The notes beneath the pieces were generated by a model, which saw nothing but the letters and a program-made list of their open reading frames with translations, was not told the DNA's origin and made no database searches. A program made the position numbers and the translations under genes. A stretch of DNA of 7,699 bases, from NCBI GenBank assembly GCA_946007445.1, contig CAMGAL010000095.1, positions 1 to 7,699 on the forward strand. The letters run 5' to 3'. This DNA comes from an uncultured Mediterranea sp. GTDB taxonomy: Bacteria > Bacteroidota > Bacteroidia > Bacteroidales > Bacteroidaceae. Shown here piece by piece: positions 1 through 5,772 of this stretch; the stretch's first letter is position 1, and each line of letters starts with the position of its first letter.

Positions 1-1
1 T

Positions 2-439
2 ATAGCCGCCGCCCAGGAGGCTATCAACTCGCTGCGCCACAACGCGCGCTCCTACATCTTCCAGGCCAGCAGCACACCTGCTGCTACGGCAGCTGCCCGC
101 GAAGCGCTCCACATCATCCAGAACAGCCCCGAGCGCATCGAGGCCCTGTGGAGCATCACCAACTATGCACTCAAGGCATTCCGCGAGGCCGGTTTCGAGA
201 TTGGCGAGACCGAGTCGCCCATCATTCCGCTCTATGTGCGCGATACGGAGAAGACCTTCACCGTCACCAAGCTGGCCTTTGACGAGGGCATCGTCATCAA
301 CCCCGTCATCCCCCCTGCCGGTGCCGCGCAAGCCACCCTGGTGCGGGTTGCCGTCATGGCCACCCACACCAAGGAGCAGGTTGACTATGCCGTAGAGAAA
401 CTCACCAAGTGCTTCCGCCAGCTGGGTATCATCCAGTAA
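2..439 (+). CDS. spt: serine palmitoyltransferase-like PLP enzyme, C-terminal third (5' partial)
   Basis: This reading frame is open from the window edge and gives 145 residues of the C-terminal domain of an alpha-oxoamine synthase (fold-type I PLP aminotransferase superfamily). The run LRHNARSYIFQA, the segment ETESPIIPLYVRD and the end motif TLVRVAVMATHT match my memory of Bacteroides serine palmitoyltransferase. That cytoplasmic enzyme condenses serine with an acyl-CoA in the first step of sphingolipid synthesis. The Arg in the TLVR motif is the usual carboxylate-binding residue of the family. The PLP lysine and N-terminal domain lie outside the window. Family members are about 395 residues long, so roughly 250 are missing. 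The close relatives glycine C-acetyltransferase (Kbl) and BioF cannot be fully excluded from this part alone. A strong terminator follows immediately, so the gene ends its transcription unit here. Confidence 0.85.
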   Translation: MAAAQEAINSLRHNARSYIFQASSTPAATAAAREALHIIQNSPERIEALWSITNYALKAFREAGFEIGETESPIIPLYVRDTEKTFTVTKLAFDEGIVINPVIPPAGAAQATLVRVAVMATHTKEQVDYAVEKLTKCFRQLGIIQ

Positions 440-462
440 GGCTCTTATACAATCCTCACAAG

Positions 463-520
463 GCTCACCACAGGAACCACGCCTATTTGGCTCAGCAACG
501 GTTCTGTGGTGAGCTTTTTT
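463..520 (+). terminator. rho-independent terminator after the spt-like gene
   Basis: The arms 463-478 and 500-514 pair over 15 bp with a single bulged G (GCTCACCACAG-G-AACC against GGTTCTGTGGTGAGC). The loop is 21 nt and is followed directly by six T (515-520). It begins 23 bases after the stop codon of the enzyme and separates it from the next unit. Confidence 0.9.
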
Positions 521-575
521 ATGTCCAAACGGTAAAAAAAAAGGCATTTTACGCACAAGTTACAATTTTTATTCC

Positions 576-583
576 TACATTTG
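576..583 (+). promoter_or_regulatory. Bacteroidetes -7 box for the YhcH-family/branching-enzyme unit
   Basis: TACATTTG is a perfect match to the Bacteroidetes -7 consensus TAnnTTTG. It lies 36 bases upstream of the ATG at 620, which leaves a short leader. No clear -33 TTTG is visible at the usual spacing; only a T-rich stretch at 547-550. No other promoter is evident before the branching enzyme, so both genes probably share it. Confidence 0.6.
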
Positions 584-596
584 TCAAAACAAATGT
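577..596. repeat. 8-bp perfect inverted repeat overlapping the -7 box
   Basis: ACATTTGT (577-584) and ACAAATGT (589-596) are perfect reverse complements with a 4-base centre. The left arm covers seven of the eight -7 bases and the right arm would lie at the transcription start. This is the geometry of a repressor operator, though an AT-rich palindrome of this size can also arise by chance. Confidence 0.45.
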
Positions 597-619
597 TTAA
601 CCCAAATTGACTAACGATT

Positions 620-1066
620 ATGATTATAGACAGATTGGAGAATTTGAAGCAATATGCTTCGCTCAATCCCCTCTTTGAGCAGGCAGTAGAGTTCCTGACC
701 TCACGCGACCTCAACGCGCTGGAGGTAGGCAAAATCGAGTTGCAGGGCAACGACCTGCGTGTCAATGTGGCTCAGACCAAACCTAAGACCAAGGAGCAGG
801 CCCGCATTGAGACGCATCGCGACTTCATCGACATCCAGATTCCCCTGTCGGGCACAGAGTGGATGGGCTACACAGCCGCCGTCGATTGCCAACCCGCCGA
901 TGCTCCTTATAACGAAGAGAAGGACATCACCTTCTTCGAAGGACTGGCCGAGAGCTATATTGAAGTGAAACCCGGCATGTTTGCCATCTTCTTCCCGCAA
1001 GACGGCCACGCTCCTGGTGTCACTCCCGACGGAGTGAAGAAGATTGTAGTCAAAGTCAAGGCTTGA
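620..1066 (+). CDS. YhcH/YjgK/YiaL (NanQ/TabA) family protein
   Basis: The product has 148 residues, the normal full length of this cupin-like beta-barrel family (formerly DUF386). Diagnostic motifs are ETHRDFIDIQ (64-73) with Glu64 and His66, and FFPQDGHAPG (124-133) with His130. These are the positions expected to hold the metal in the barrel. The characterised E. coli member NanQ (YhcH) is a sialic acid anomerase, and TabA is linked to biofilm and toxin-antitoxin phenotypes; the substrate here cannot be read from sequence. The protein should be soluble and cytoplasmic, with no signal peptide. The gene lies 50 bases upstream of the branching enzyme and is probably cotranscribed with it, which hints at a carbohydrate-related role, though neighbourhood alone is weak evidence. 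Confidence 0.9.
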   Translation: MIIDRLENLKQYASLNPLFEQAVEFLTSRDLNALEVGKIELQGNDLRVNVAQTKPKTKEQARIETHRDFIDIQIPLSGTEWMGYTAAVDCQPADAPYNEEKDITFFEGLAESYIEVKPGMFAIFFPQDGHAPGVTPDGVKKIVVKVKA

Positions 1067-1116
1067 CTACATCACTTAAAAACACCCATTCTGCATAATA
1101 TAATAAGAATAGATAT

Positions 1117-3126
1117 ATGAAAACATTGAACCTGATTAAGAACGACCCTTGGCTGGAACCGTATGCCGATGCCATCAACGGCCGGCACCAACATGCTGTG
1201 GCCAAAGAGGCTGAACTGACCCGCAATGGCAAACAAACCTTGAGCGACTTTGCTTCGGGCTATCTCTATTTCGGATTGCATCGTACGGACAACGGATGGA
1301 TTTTCCGTGAATGGGCCCCTCATGCCACACGCATCGTGCTGGTAGGCACCTTCAACAACTGGCAGGAGGAGAAGAAATATACCTTGAAAGCCAAGGCCGG
1401 CGGCGTGTGGGAAATTAAGCTGCCCGCCGAAGCCATGCACCACGGCGACCTCTACAAGATGCACGTCTACTGGGATGGCGGACAGGGCGAACGCATACCC
1501 GCTTGGGCCAACCGCGTGGTGCAGGACGAGCAGACCAAGATATTCAGTGCACAGGTATGGGCACCCGAGAAGCCATACAAGTGGAAGAAGCGTGTCTTCA
1601 AGCCCAATACAGATCCTCTGCTCATCTATGAGTGCCACATCGGCATGGGTCAGAAAGAGGAGAAGGTAGGCACCTACCGCGAGTTTCAAGAGAACATACT
1701 CCCCCGCGTGGCCAAGGACGGCTACAACTGCATCCAGATTATGGCCATCCAGGAGCACCCCTACTATGGAAGTTTCGGCTACCATGTGTCCAGCTTCTTT
1801 GCCGCTTCCTCCCGTTTCGGCACACCCGAAGAGTTGAAGGAGCTGATTGACACCGCCCATCAGATGGGCATTGCCGTCATCATGGACATTGTCCACTCTC
1901 ACGCTGTAAAGAACGAGCTGGAGGGGTTGGGCAACTTGGCAGGTGATCCTTGCCAATACTTCTACTCCGGCGGGCGCCGCGAACATCCAGCATGGGATTC
2001 TCTCTGCTTTGACTATGGCAAGAACGAGGTGATGCATTTCCTGCTCTCCAACTGCAAGTATTGGCTCGAAGAGTTCCACTTCGACGGTTTCCGCTTCGAC
2101 GGTGTCACCTCCATGCTCTACTACAGCCACGGTCTCGGTGAGGCCTTCTGCAACTACGGCGACTACTTCAACGGCCATCAGGACGACAACGCCATCTGTT
2201 ACCTCACCTTGGCCAACCGACTGATTCATCAGGTCAACGCCAAGGCCATCACCATTGCTGAGGAGGTATCGGGTATGCCCGGTCTGGCTGCCAAGTATGA
2301 GGACGGAGGCTATGGATTTGACTACCGCATGGCCATGAACATCCCCGACTACTGGATCAAGACCATCAAGGAGAAGATTGACGAAGACTGGAAACCCTCC
2401 AGTATGTTCTGGGAGGTGACCAACCGCCGTGCCGACGAGAAGACCATCTCCTATGCCGAGAGCCACGATCAGGCCTTGGTGGGCGACAAGACTATCATCT
2501 TCCGCCTCATAGATGCCGACATGTACTGGCACATGCAGAAGGGCGACGAGAACTATACCGTCCATCGCGGCATTGCCTTACACAAGATGATTCGTCTGCT
2601 CACAGCCTCTACCATCAACGGCGGCTACCTCAACTTCATGGGCAACGAATTTGGCCATCCCGAATGGATTGACTTCCCCCGCGAGGGCAATGGATGGTCT
2701 TGCAAGTATGCTCGCCGTCAGTGGGACTTGGTTGACAACAAGAACTTGAACTACCACTACTTAGGCGATTTTGATGCAGCTATGCTGGAGGTTATCATTA
2801 GTTGGATGAATATTCAATCTACTACTGTTCAGGAGATTTGGCACAACGATGGCGACCAGGTGCTGGCCTACATGCGCAAGGATCTTGTGTTCGTCTTCAA
2901 CTTCAATCCCAAGCAGTCGTTCACCGACTACGGCTTCCTGGTGCCCGAAGGCAGCTACGATGTCGTGCTCAATACGGATAACCCCGACTTCGGTGGCCAT
3001 GGTCTGACGGACGACACGGTGCGTCACTTCACCATGCCCGACCCGCTCTACAAGAAGGACAAGAAGGGCTGGCTGAAGCTCTACATTCCTGCCCGCACAG
3101 CCGTGGTGCTGCGCAGAGGCAAGTAA
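1117..3126 (+). CDS. glgB: 1,4-alpha-glucan branching enzyme, eukaryote-type (GH13 subfamily 8)
   Basis: This is a complete 669-residue branching enzyme, which moves alpha-1,4 glucan segments to alpha-1,6 positions during glycogen synthesis in the cytoplasm. An N-terminal CBM48-like domain (about 60-150, with FREWAPHA and VGTFNNW) precedes the GH13 barrel. Conserved region I is DIVHSH (257-262). The catalytic residues are nucleophile Asp328 in DGFRFDGVTSML, acid/base Glu382 in TIAEEVSGMP, and Asp451 in YAESHDQALVGD. A C-terminal beta domain runs from about 580 to 669. The wording of these motifs (MAI-EH-YY-SFGY, SFFAASSR-GTPEEL, GYLNFMGNEFGHPEW) matches human GBE1 and yeast Glc3 closely, not the E. 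coli GlgB type, as is known for Bacteroides. The start is preceded by an AT-rich leader without a strong Shine-Dalgarno, normal for this phylum. Residues about 551-571 are coded with more A/T-ending codons than their surroundings. Confidence 0.95.
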   Translation: MKTLNLIKNDPWLEPYADAINGRHQHAVAKEAELTRNGKQTLSDFASGYLYFGLHRTDNGWIFREWAPHATRIVLVGTFNNWQEEKKYTLKAKAGGVWEIKLPAEAMHHGDLYKMHVYWDGGQGERIPAWANRVVQDEQTKIFSAQVWAPEKPYKWKKRVFKPNTDPLLIYECHIGMGQKEEKVGTYREFQENILPRVAKDGYNCIQIMAIQEHPYYGSFGYHVSSFFAASSRFGTPEELKELIDTAHQMGIAVIMDIVHSHAVKNELEGLGNLAGDPCQYFYSGGRREHPAWDSLCFDYGKNEVMHFLLSNCKYWLEEFHFDGFRFDGVTSMLYYSHGLGEAFCNYGDYFNGHQDDNAICYLTLANRLIHQVNAKAITIAEEVSGMPGLAAKYEDGGYGFDYRMAMNIPDYWIKTIKEKIDEDWKPSSMFWEVTNRRADEKTISYAESHDQALVGDKTIIFRLIDADMYWHMQKGDENYTVHRGIALHKMIRLLTASTINGGYLNFMGNEFGHPEWIDFPREGNGWSCKYARRQWDLVDNKNLNYHYLGDFDAAMLEVIISWMNIQSTTVQEIWHNDGDQVLAYMRKDLVFVFNFNPKQSFTDYGFLVPEGSYDVVLNTDNPDFGGHGLTDDTVRHFTMPDPLYKKDKKGWLKLYIPARTAVVLRRGK

Positions 3127-3149
3127 GGCGGTATCGATGAATGTTATGC

Positions 3150-3208
3150 GGAGCGAAGTCGATGCATCTTTCTGTGGACAGATAAGATTCTTCGATTTCG
3201 CTCCTTTT
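3150..3208 (+). terminator. probable terminator after the branching enzyme
   Basis: GGAGCGAAGTCGA (3150-3162) pairs with TCGATTTCGCTCC (3192-3204) over 13 bp with one G-T wobble, followed by TTTT. The 29-base loop holds a second small stem (ATCTT 3166-3170 with AAGAT 3184-3188). The large loop and short T tract make it weaker than a textbook terminator. Confidence 0.6.
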
Positions 3209-3270
3209 ATACAACTATGGGGAGATGTCCGTAAATTGGTGGGGCAAATGTTGTACATTCTCTCATATAG

Positions 3271-3307
3271 AAAAAGCGCAAGTACTTGATAACAAGACAC
3301 TTGCGCT
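3271..3307 (-). terminator. rho-independent terminator on the minus strand
   Basis: AGCGCAAGT (3275-3283) and ACTTGCGCT (3299-3307) form a perfect 9-bp stem with a 15-base loop. Read on the minus strand the stem is followed by TTTTT (plus-strand A run 3271-3275), the form of an intrinsic terminator for transcripts coming from the right. On the plus strand the following AATTATTTT is a poorer tail. It would shield the branching enzyme from leftward transcripts of the accessory region. Confidence 0.6.
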
Positions 3308-3343
3308 AATTATTTTGTGATTCCGCTGCGATTACCTGTTTTG

Positions 3344-3380
3344 TTTATAAATAATTAGTTATCAGTATTTTATAAATAAT
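3344..3380. repeat. 12-bp direct repeat in AT-rich intergenic DNA
   Basis: TTTATAAATAAT occurs at 3344-3355 and again at 3369-3380, a 25-base period. It sits in the gene-free stretch 3210-3525 between core and accessory DNA. It could be a recombinase or host-factor arm site, or chance in AT-rich DNA. Confidence 0.4.
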
Positions 3381-3390
3381 ATCTCGTTTT

Positions 3391-3432
3391 TGGTATCATT
3401 ATAGTATCTGAATTTACACATGAATGATACCA
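3391..3432. repeat. 10-bp perfect inverted repeat with 22-base spacer
   Basis: TGGTATCATT (3391-3400) and AATGATACCA (3423-3432) are exact reverse complements. No T tract follows, so a terminator is unlikely. Apart from this, the nearby direct repeat and the two terminators, I see nothing in 3210-3525 and no gene. Confidence 0.5.
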
Positions 3433-3525
3433 TTCAATTCCGTTCCCAGCTCTAATATGTAGTGCATCCATTCATCATTCTTTCATTTCTAAGATGTAAG
3501 TTTCATAATATGATATTATATTCGC

Positions 3526-3533
3526 TATCTTTG
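3526..3533 (+). promoter_or_regulatory. Bacteroidetes -7 box upstream of the 79-residue gene
   Basis: TATCTTTG matches TAnnTTTG exactly and ends 26 bases before the ATG at 3560. TTTC at 3501-3504, with a 21-base spacer, is a near match to the -33 TTTG. Confidence 0.6.
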
Positions 3534-3559
3534 TAGAAACTAATTTTTCACAGATTTCT

Positions 3560-3799
3560 ATGATTAGGTATTGGTTTATGTATCGGAGCATCCGCAGGAA
3601 CTTGAGACTGTATCGGGAGATGCACAAGATGTATGCATCCAGGTGTGGAAATTCCGCTAATGCTCATTATGAGGCTTGCGGTTCATTCATGTACATGACG
3701 GGTCTTGATTTTGAAGAGTGGGTGAAGGGACGTTACGTCCTGATGGATATTTCTTTTTGGGAGGCTCTACCTTTACTGAGGGATATATCACGGGGATAG
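3560..3799 (+). CDS. small basic/aromatic protein of unknown function
   Basis: The reading frame gives 79 residues and I do not recognise a characterised family. The N-terminal half is rich in Arg, Tyr and Met (MYRSIRRNLRLYREMHKMY, about 7-25) and probably helical. It is followed by a Cys-containing segment around SANAHYEACGSFMYMTGLDFEEW (32-54). There is no signal peptide or clear membrane segment. A good -7 box lies just upstream and supports a real gene. The last 113 bases overlap the 3' end of the convergent trypco2-like gene. The tail after about residue 62 looks less protein-like and may be a replaced or read-through end. Confidence 0.5.
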   Translation: MIRYWFMYRSIRRNLRLYREMHKMYASRCGNSANAHYEACGSFMYMTGLDFEEWVKGRYVLMDISFWEALPLLRDISRG

Positions 3800-4136
3800 A
3801 GAACCGCACCCGCTGCGTTACTGTTGATTGGGAATCCTCTCCGCTGGCTATGCTGGCAGAGAGGATTTTTATATCTATGCCTGATGATGCTTTCTCATCG
3901 GATGATTTCTCGGCGGTGAGGCACACGTCAAACTCAATATCCCTCAGAATCGATTTAATGTCTCCTGTTGTTACAGTATCTTCTGTTTGGATAGATATGC
4001 TGGAAGGAGAGATATAGGATCCGTTTTTGTTCTCTTGCTGGCTTTCACTGATTGCATCCGTGATGTCTTTCAGTACGACCTTGATGAATTGCTTGAGTTC
4101 CATGGTGTCTAATGCTTGAGTTTTGATGTCTGTCAT
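3687..4136 (-). CDS. trypco2-like domain protein
   Basis: The product has 149 residues. The core MELKQFIKVVLKDITDAISESQ (12-33), IEFDVCLTAE (67-76), SSGIDIKIL (84-92) and TQRVRFSIPVIYP (107-119) fits the trypco2 (trypsin-coupled) domain as I know it: an N-terminal helix followed by a small beta domain ending in Pro. In the literature this domain is found near trypsin-like proteases and effector-associated domains of predicted conflict systems; its biochemical role is unknown. No protease is visible in this window. GGAG lies a few bases upstream of the ATG at 4136, which favours that start over Met12. The tail 120-149 is Pro/Lys-rich and lies outside the core domain. No CAAAnnTA (a minus-strand -7 box) occurs between 4137 and 4293, so the source of its transcription is unclear. 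Confidence 0.7.
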   Translation of the reverse strand: MTDIKTQALDTMELKQFIKVVLKDITDAISESQQENKNGSYISPSSISIQTEDTVTTGDIKSILRDIEFDVCLTAEKSSDEKASSGIDIKILSASIASGEDSQSTVTQRVRFSIPVIYPSVKVEPPKKKYPSGRNVPSPTLQNQDPSCT

Positions 4137-4293
4137 TCCACTCCAACCGGATTACTCCGATGATCAGTGCTACGGAACGGATGTTTTTCTATTGTTCGAA
4201 TGTGTGATTTCTGTAAATCAATATATATTCAATCTGCAATCCCACCCTTTTATATATCTATTTCTTTTATCTGCTTGAATATAATATCAATAC

Positions 4294-4334
4294 GAACTAA
4301 ACATAATTGATATTATCTTTGCGCATTAAAGTAA
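4294..4334. repeat. left copy of a perfect 41-bp inverted repeat
   Basis: This 41-base stretch is the exact reverse complement of 5242-5282. The match ends abruptly on both sides: flanks are TAC outside and ATGCGC inside here. The copy contains a TAnnTTTG box pointing inward. The outer flank also forms an 11-bp inverted repeat with it (ATAATATCAAT 4281-4291, ATTGATATTAT 4306-4316). Confidence 0.97.
4314..4321 (+). promoter_or_regulatory. -7 box inside the left repeat, pointing into the cassette
   Basis: TATCTTTG is a perfect -7 box, but the bases 19 upstream (TACG, 4291-4294) are a poor -33. In the present orientation it would read antisense to the cassette genes. The same box in the right repeat has a perfect -33. 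Confidence 0.35.
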
Positions 4335-4343
4335 ATGCGCAAA
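4318..4343. repeat. 10-bp hairpin at the left repeat/cassette junction
   Basis: TTTGCGCATT (4318-4327) pairs with AATGCGCAAA (4334-4343) around a 6-base loop. The left arm lies in the 41-bp repeat and the right arm almost wholly in the cassette, so the hairpin exists at this junction and not at the other. It follows the stop of the minus-strand operon by 22 bases. No T run follows on that strand, so an intrinsic terminator is doubtful. Confidence 0.55.
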
Positions 4344-4365
4344 ACTGCCTGAAAATAAGAAATTT

Positions 4366-4698
4366 CTAATTGCTATACTTCCAAGGTTCTTTTATCATTT
4401 TCCGCGTTTCATCTTGTTTCTTCTTTAATTGATAGTCCATAAATTTTCTCCACTCGTTCATATTCGGTAATTCGGAAATTATCCTATCAACGTCTTTGTT
4501 AGCTTGCGGTGAATTCACTCCATGTGTTCTATAAATCTCCTGAATCCTATTATTAGCTTCCTTATACTTACGATACCTTGTTATTGTCATACGTAAATCA
4601 GATGCTTCTAAAACCTCTGGATCCTTTGTTGCTTTGATGAAACAATAAAGCCAATAAGCAAAAATGAGCGCACCTACAAATGCAAATCCTAACCACAT
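4366..4698 (-). CDS. small membrane-anchored protein of unknown function
   Basis: The product has 110 residues with one N-terminal membrane helix (about 2-21, WLGFAFVGALIFAYWLYCF) and a long, highly charged helical remainder (about 35-105) ending in KEPWKYSN. The likely topology is a cytoplasmic charged domain anchored in the inner membrane. The start at 4698 is chosen because GGAGG (plus-strand 4707-4711) lies 8 bases upstream; an in-frame ATG at 4728 lacks this. The gene sits 62 bases downstream of the repressor gene and is probably in the same operon, the place where lysogeny modules often carry superinfection-exclusion or defence proteins. I do not recognise the family. The gene is AT-rich compared with the plus-strand genes on the right. 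Confidence 0.7.
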   Translation of the reverse strand: MWLGFAFVGALIFAYWLYCFIKATKDPEVLEASDLRMTITRYRKYKEANNRIQEIYRTHGVNSPQANKDVDRIISELPNMNEWRKFMDYQLKKKQDETRKMIKEPWKYSN

Positions 4699-4760
4699 AA
4701 TTAAATCCTCCAAATAAATAGTTATCAATAGTTTATATTACTTTCTCGGTATATGAATAG

Positions 4761-5108
4761 TCAGGCACCCTCTCTTTTTTCTGAAGGCAGTCCTGCCTGT
4801 TCGCGAAGCAGAGCATTCTGAGCTTCAAGCCAAGTAATGCGATGATTTAGGTGATCGACGATACTTTCATCTACACTCTGATTGTCGGATAGGAACATAG
4901 ACCCTTTCCCACGAAGAAGCCATTCGGCTGACACATTTGGGAAATATCCAAGTATGGATAGTAATGACTTAACGCTTAATATGTTTTCTCCACTTATTTG
5001 CCTGCTGAACGTATTCTGTTTCATGCCTCCATGCTTAGAAATAGCATTCATCGACGATTTTGTAGTTTCCAAAATCATTCTAATTCTCTGTAATACATCG
5101 TTTTCCAT
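4761..5108 (-). CDS. CI-like HTH transcriptional repressor
   Basis: The product has 115 residues. Residues about 5-68 form a phage-repressor-type helix-turn-helix domain: SSMNAISKHGGMKQNTFSRQ carries the HTH, followed by LSVKSLLSILGYFPNVSAEWLLRGKGSM. The WLLRGKG signature is typical of Bacteroidetes prophage repressors. The C-terminus (83-104, spaced Leu/Ile in HLNHRITWLEAQNALL) should be a short coiled coil for dimerisation; there is no LexA-type peptidase domain. The frame is open upstream to 5225, but the added residues are hydrophobic and read through promoter DNA, so Met at 5108 is the likely start. It should repress the rightward promoter at 5171-5200. No Shine-Dalgarno is visible, only the A/T-rich leader common in this phylum. 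Confidence 0.85.
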   Translation of the reverse strand: MENDVLQRIRMILETTKSSMNAISKHGGMKQNTFSRQISGENILSVKSLLSILGYFPNVSAEWLLRGKGSMFLSDNQSVDESIVDHLNHRITWLEAQNALLREQAGLPSEKREGA

Positions 5109-5170
5109 AAAATTGTTATTTATACTAATTCTAAATATCCATCTTCGTATTACAATAATCCAATAAATGT

Positions 5171-5200
5171 TTTGAGTTATCCAAATTTGGAGTACCTTTG
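5171..5200 (+). promoter_or_regulatory. rightward promoter with palindromic operator
   Basis: TTTG (5171-5174) and TACCTTTG (5193-5200) with an 18-base spacer form a good Bacteroidetes promoter. The spacer contains the perfect 10-bp palindrome CCAAATTTGG (5181-5190), which an HTH dimer could bind to block transcription. The promoter lies between the divergently placed repressor gene and the small genes starting at 5305, as in a phage lysis/lysogeny switch. Its transcript would cross the right copy of the 41-bp repeat. Confidence 0.65.
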
Positions 5201-5241
5201 CATCGTGATAATTACGATTATACACACAAACAAATAACAGA

Positions 5242-5282
5242 TTACTTTAATGCGCAAAGATAATATCAATTATGTTTAGTTC
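5242..5282. repeat. right copy of a perfect 41-bp inverted repeat
   Basis: This is the exact reverse complement of 4294-4334 over 41 bases. The flanks are ACAG inside and AAAG outside, unrelated to those of the left copy. It lies in the leader between the rightward promoter and the start codon at 5305. Confidence 0.97.
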
Positions 5283-5285
5283 AAA
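5255..5285 (-). promoter_or_regulatory. leftward promoter built from the right repeat and its flank
   Basis: On the minus strand TTTG (plus-strand CAAA, 5282-5285) and TATCTTTG (CAAAGATA, 5255-5262) are separated by exactly 19 bases, a perfect match to the Bacteroidetes consensus. The -7 box and one base of the -33 lie in the repeat; the other three -33 bases lie outside it. It would transcribe the repressor/membrane operon with a leader of about 140 bases, antisense to the rightward leader. Confidence 0.65.
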
Positions 5286-5304
5286 GTCAAACGGAGAAAA
5301 AGTA

Positions 5305-5514
5305 ATGATAGTAAATGGAATGGTGATGAGGGTTGACCTCACTGCTACCCTACTATCCATGAAAAAAGGTGAGCAGAAACGGTTCGGTCGGAAGATACTT
5401 AGCGAACCGAGGGCAAGAGTCTTGTGCTCGAGGATAAAAAAGTCGAAGAAGGCCTCTTTCCAAGTAAACAGCTTTGAGAACGGGGAATATATCATCGTGA
5501 CGAGAATGGAATGA
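5305..5514 (+). CDS. small conserved-type prophage/ICE protein, unknown function
   Basis: The product has 69 residues with no recognised catalytic motif. It is Lys/Arg-rich and ends in a beta-like SFQVNSFENGEYIIVTR motif (51-67). This resembles small proteins of unknown role found beside HTH genes in Bacteroidetes mobile elements; that link is from memory. The start at 5305 is preferred because GGAG (5293-5296) lies 8 bases upstream. An in-frame ATG at 5272 falls inside the 41-bp repeat and lacks a ribosome site. It is the first gene behind the rightward promoter and lies 24 bases before the next gene. Confidence 0.65.
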   Translation: MIVNGMVMRVDLTATLLSMKKGEQKRFGRKILSEPRARVLCSRIKKSKKASFQVNSFENGEYIIVTRME

Positions 5515-5538
5515 ATCATCCAAAGATAGGAGGCAGCT

Positions 5539-5760
5539 ATGACTACGAACGAGATAAGAAGGATTGCCCACGCCGTGATGGAGGCGAAGAGCGAAAAGGC
5601 GAAGCCTATCAAGTGGCTCAACGCGCAACAGGCAGCCGAATACATGGGAGTGTCGCTGAGCTACGTGAGGAAGAACATCAAGGATATACCTCACACGAAG
5701 ATGGGGAGGATGTGTCGATTCACGCATGAGGGATTGAACAAGTATCTGATGAGGGAGTGA
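5539..5760 (+). CDS. excisionase-type helix-turn-helix protein
   Basis: The product has 73 residues. Residues 26-71 (WLNAQQAAEYMGVSLSYVRK, then IPHTKMGRMCRFTHEGLNKYL) carry the winged-helix pattern of the HTH_17/excisionase family: a helix with Gln-Ala-Ala, a recognition helix starting at Ser, and a short wing ending in an Arg-Phe turn. Such proteins bind and bend DNA in recombination (Xis) or act as small regulators. An excellent Shine-Dalgarno AGGAGG lies at 5528-5533, 5 bases before the ATG. Its place next to a candidate invertible segment makes a role as recombination directionality factor possible, but no recombinase is present in the window. Confidence 0.8.
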   Translation: MTTNEIRRIAHAVMEAKSEKAKPIKWLNAQQAAEYMGVSLSYVRKNIKDIPHTKMGRMCRFTHEGLNKYLMRE

Positions 5761-5772
5761 ACCGACAGTGTT

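Larger units (their letters stand above)
4294..5282. mobile_element. 989-bp segment bounded by 41-bp inverted repeats; candidate invertible cassette
   Basis: The two repeats enclose two minus-strand genes (small membrane protein and CI-like repressor) and a rightward promoter with a palindromic operator. No transposase or recombinase is encoded inside and I see no target-site duplication outside the repeats. That argues against a simple insertion sequence. The layout fits a site-specific inversion cassette or a non-autonomous element moved by an enzyme encoded elsewhere. Inversion itself is inferred, not seen. Confidence 0.45.

Noticed and set aside
1072..2565. 497-residue minus-strand open frame opposite the branching enzyme
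   Set aside because: It is a shadow of a strongly conserved plus-strand gene; the product is Val/Leu/His-rich without any domain, a typical antisense artefact of GC-biased codons.
2761..3300. 179-residue minus-strand frame over the 3' end of the branching enzyme
   Set aside because: Mostly antisense to conserved coding sequence and it crosses two terminator hairpins; no promoter or ribosome site of note.
5109..5225. N-terminal extension of the repressor frame
   Set aside because: The extra 39 residues translate promoter and operator DNA and precede a normal HTH start at 5108.
4291..5287. Target-site duplication around the 41-bp repeats (insertion-sequence reading)
   Set aside because: Outer flanks TAC and AAAG share no duplication, and no transposase is encoded between the repeats.
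5272..5304. Upstream start for the small gene at 5305, inside the 41-bp repeat
   Set aside because: No ribosome site there, while the ATG at 5305 has GGAG at the right distance.
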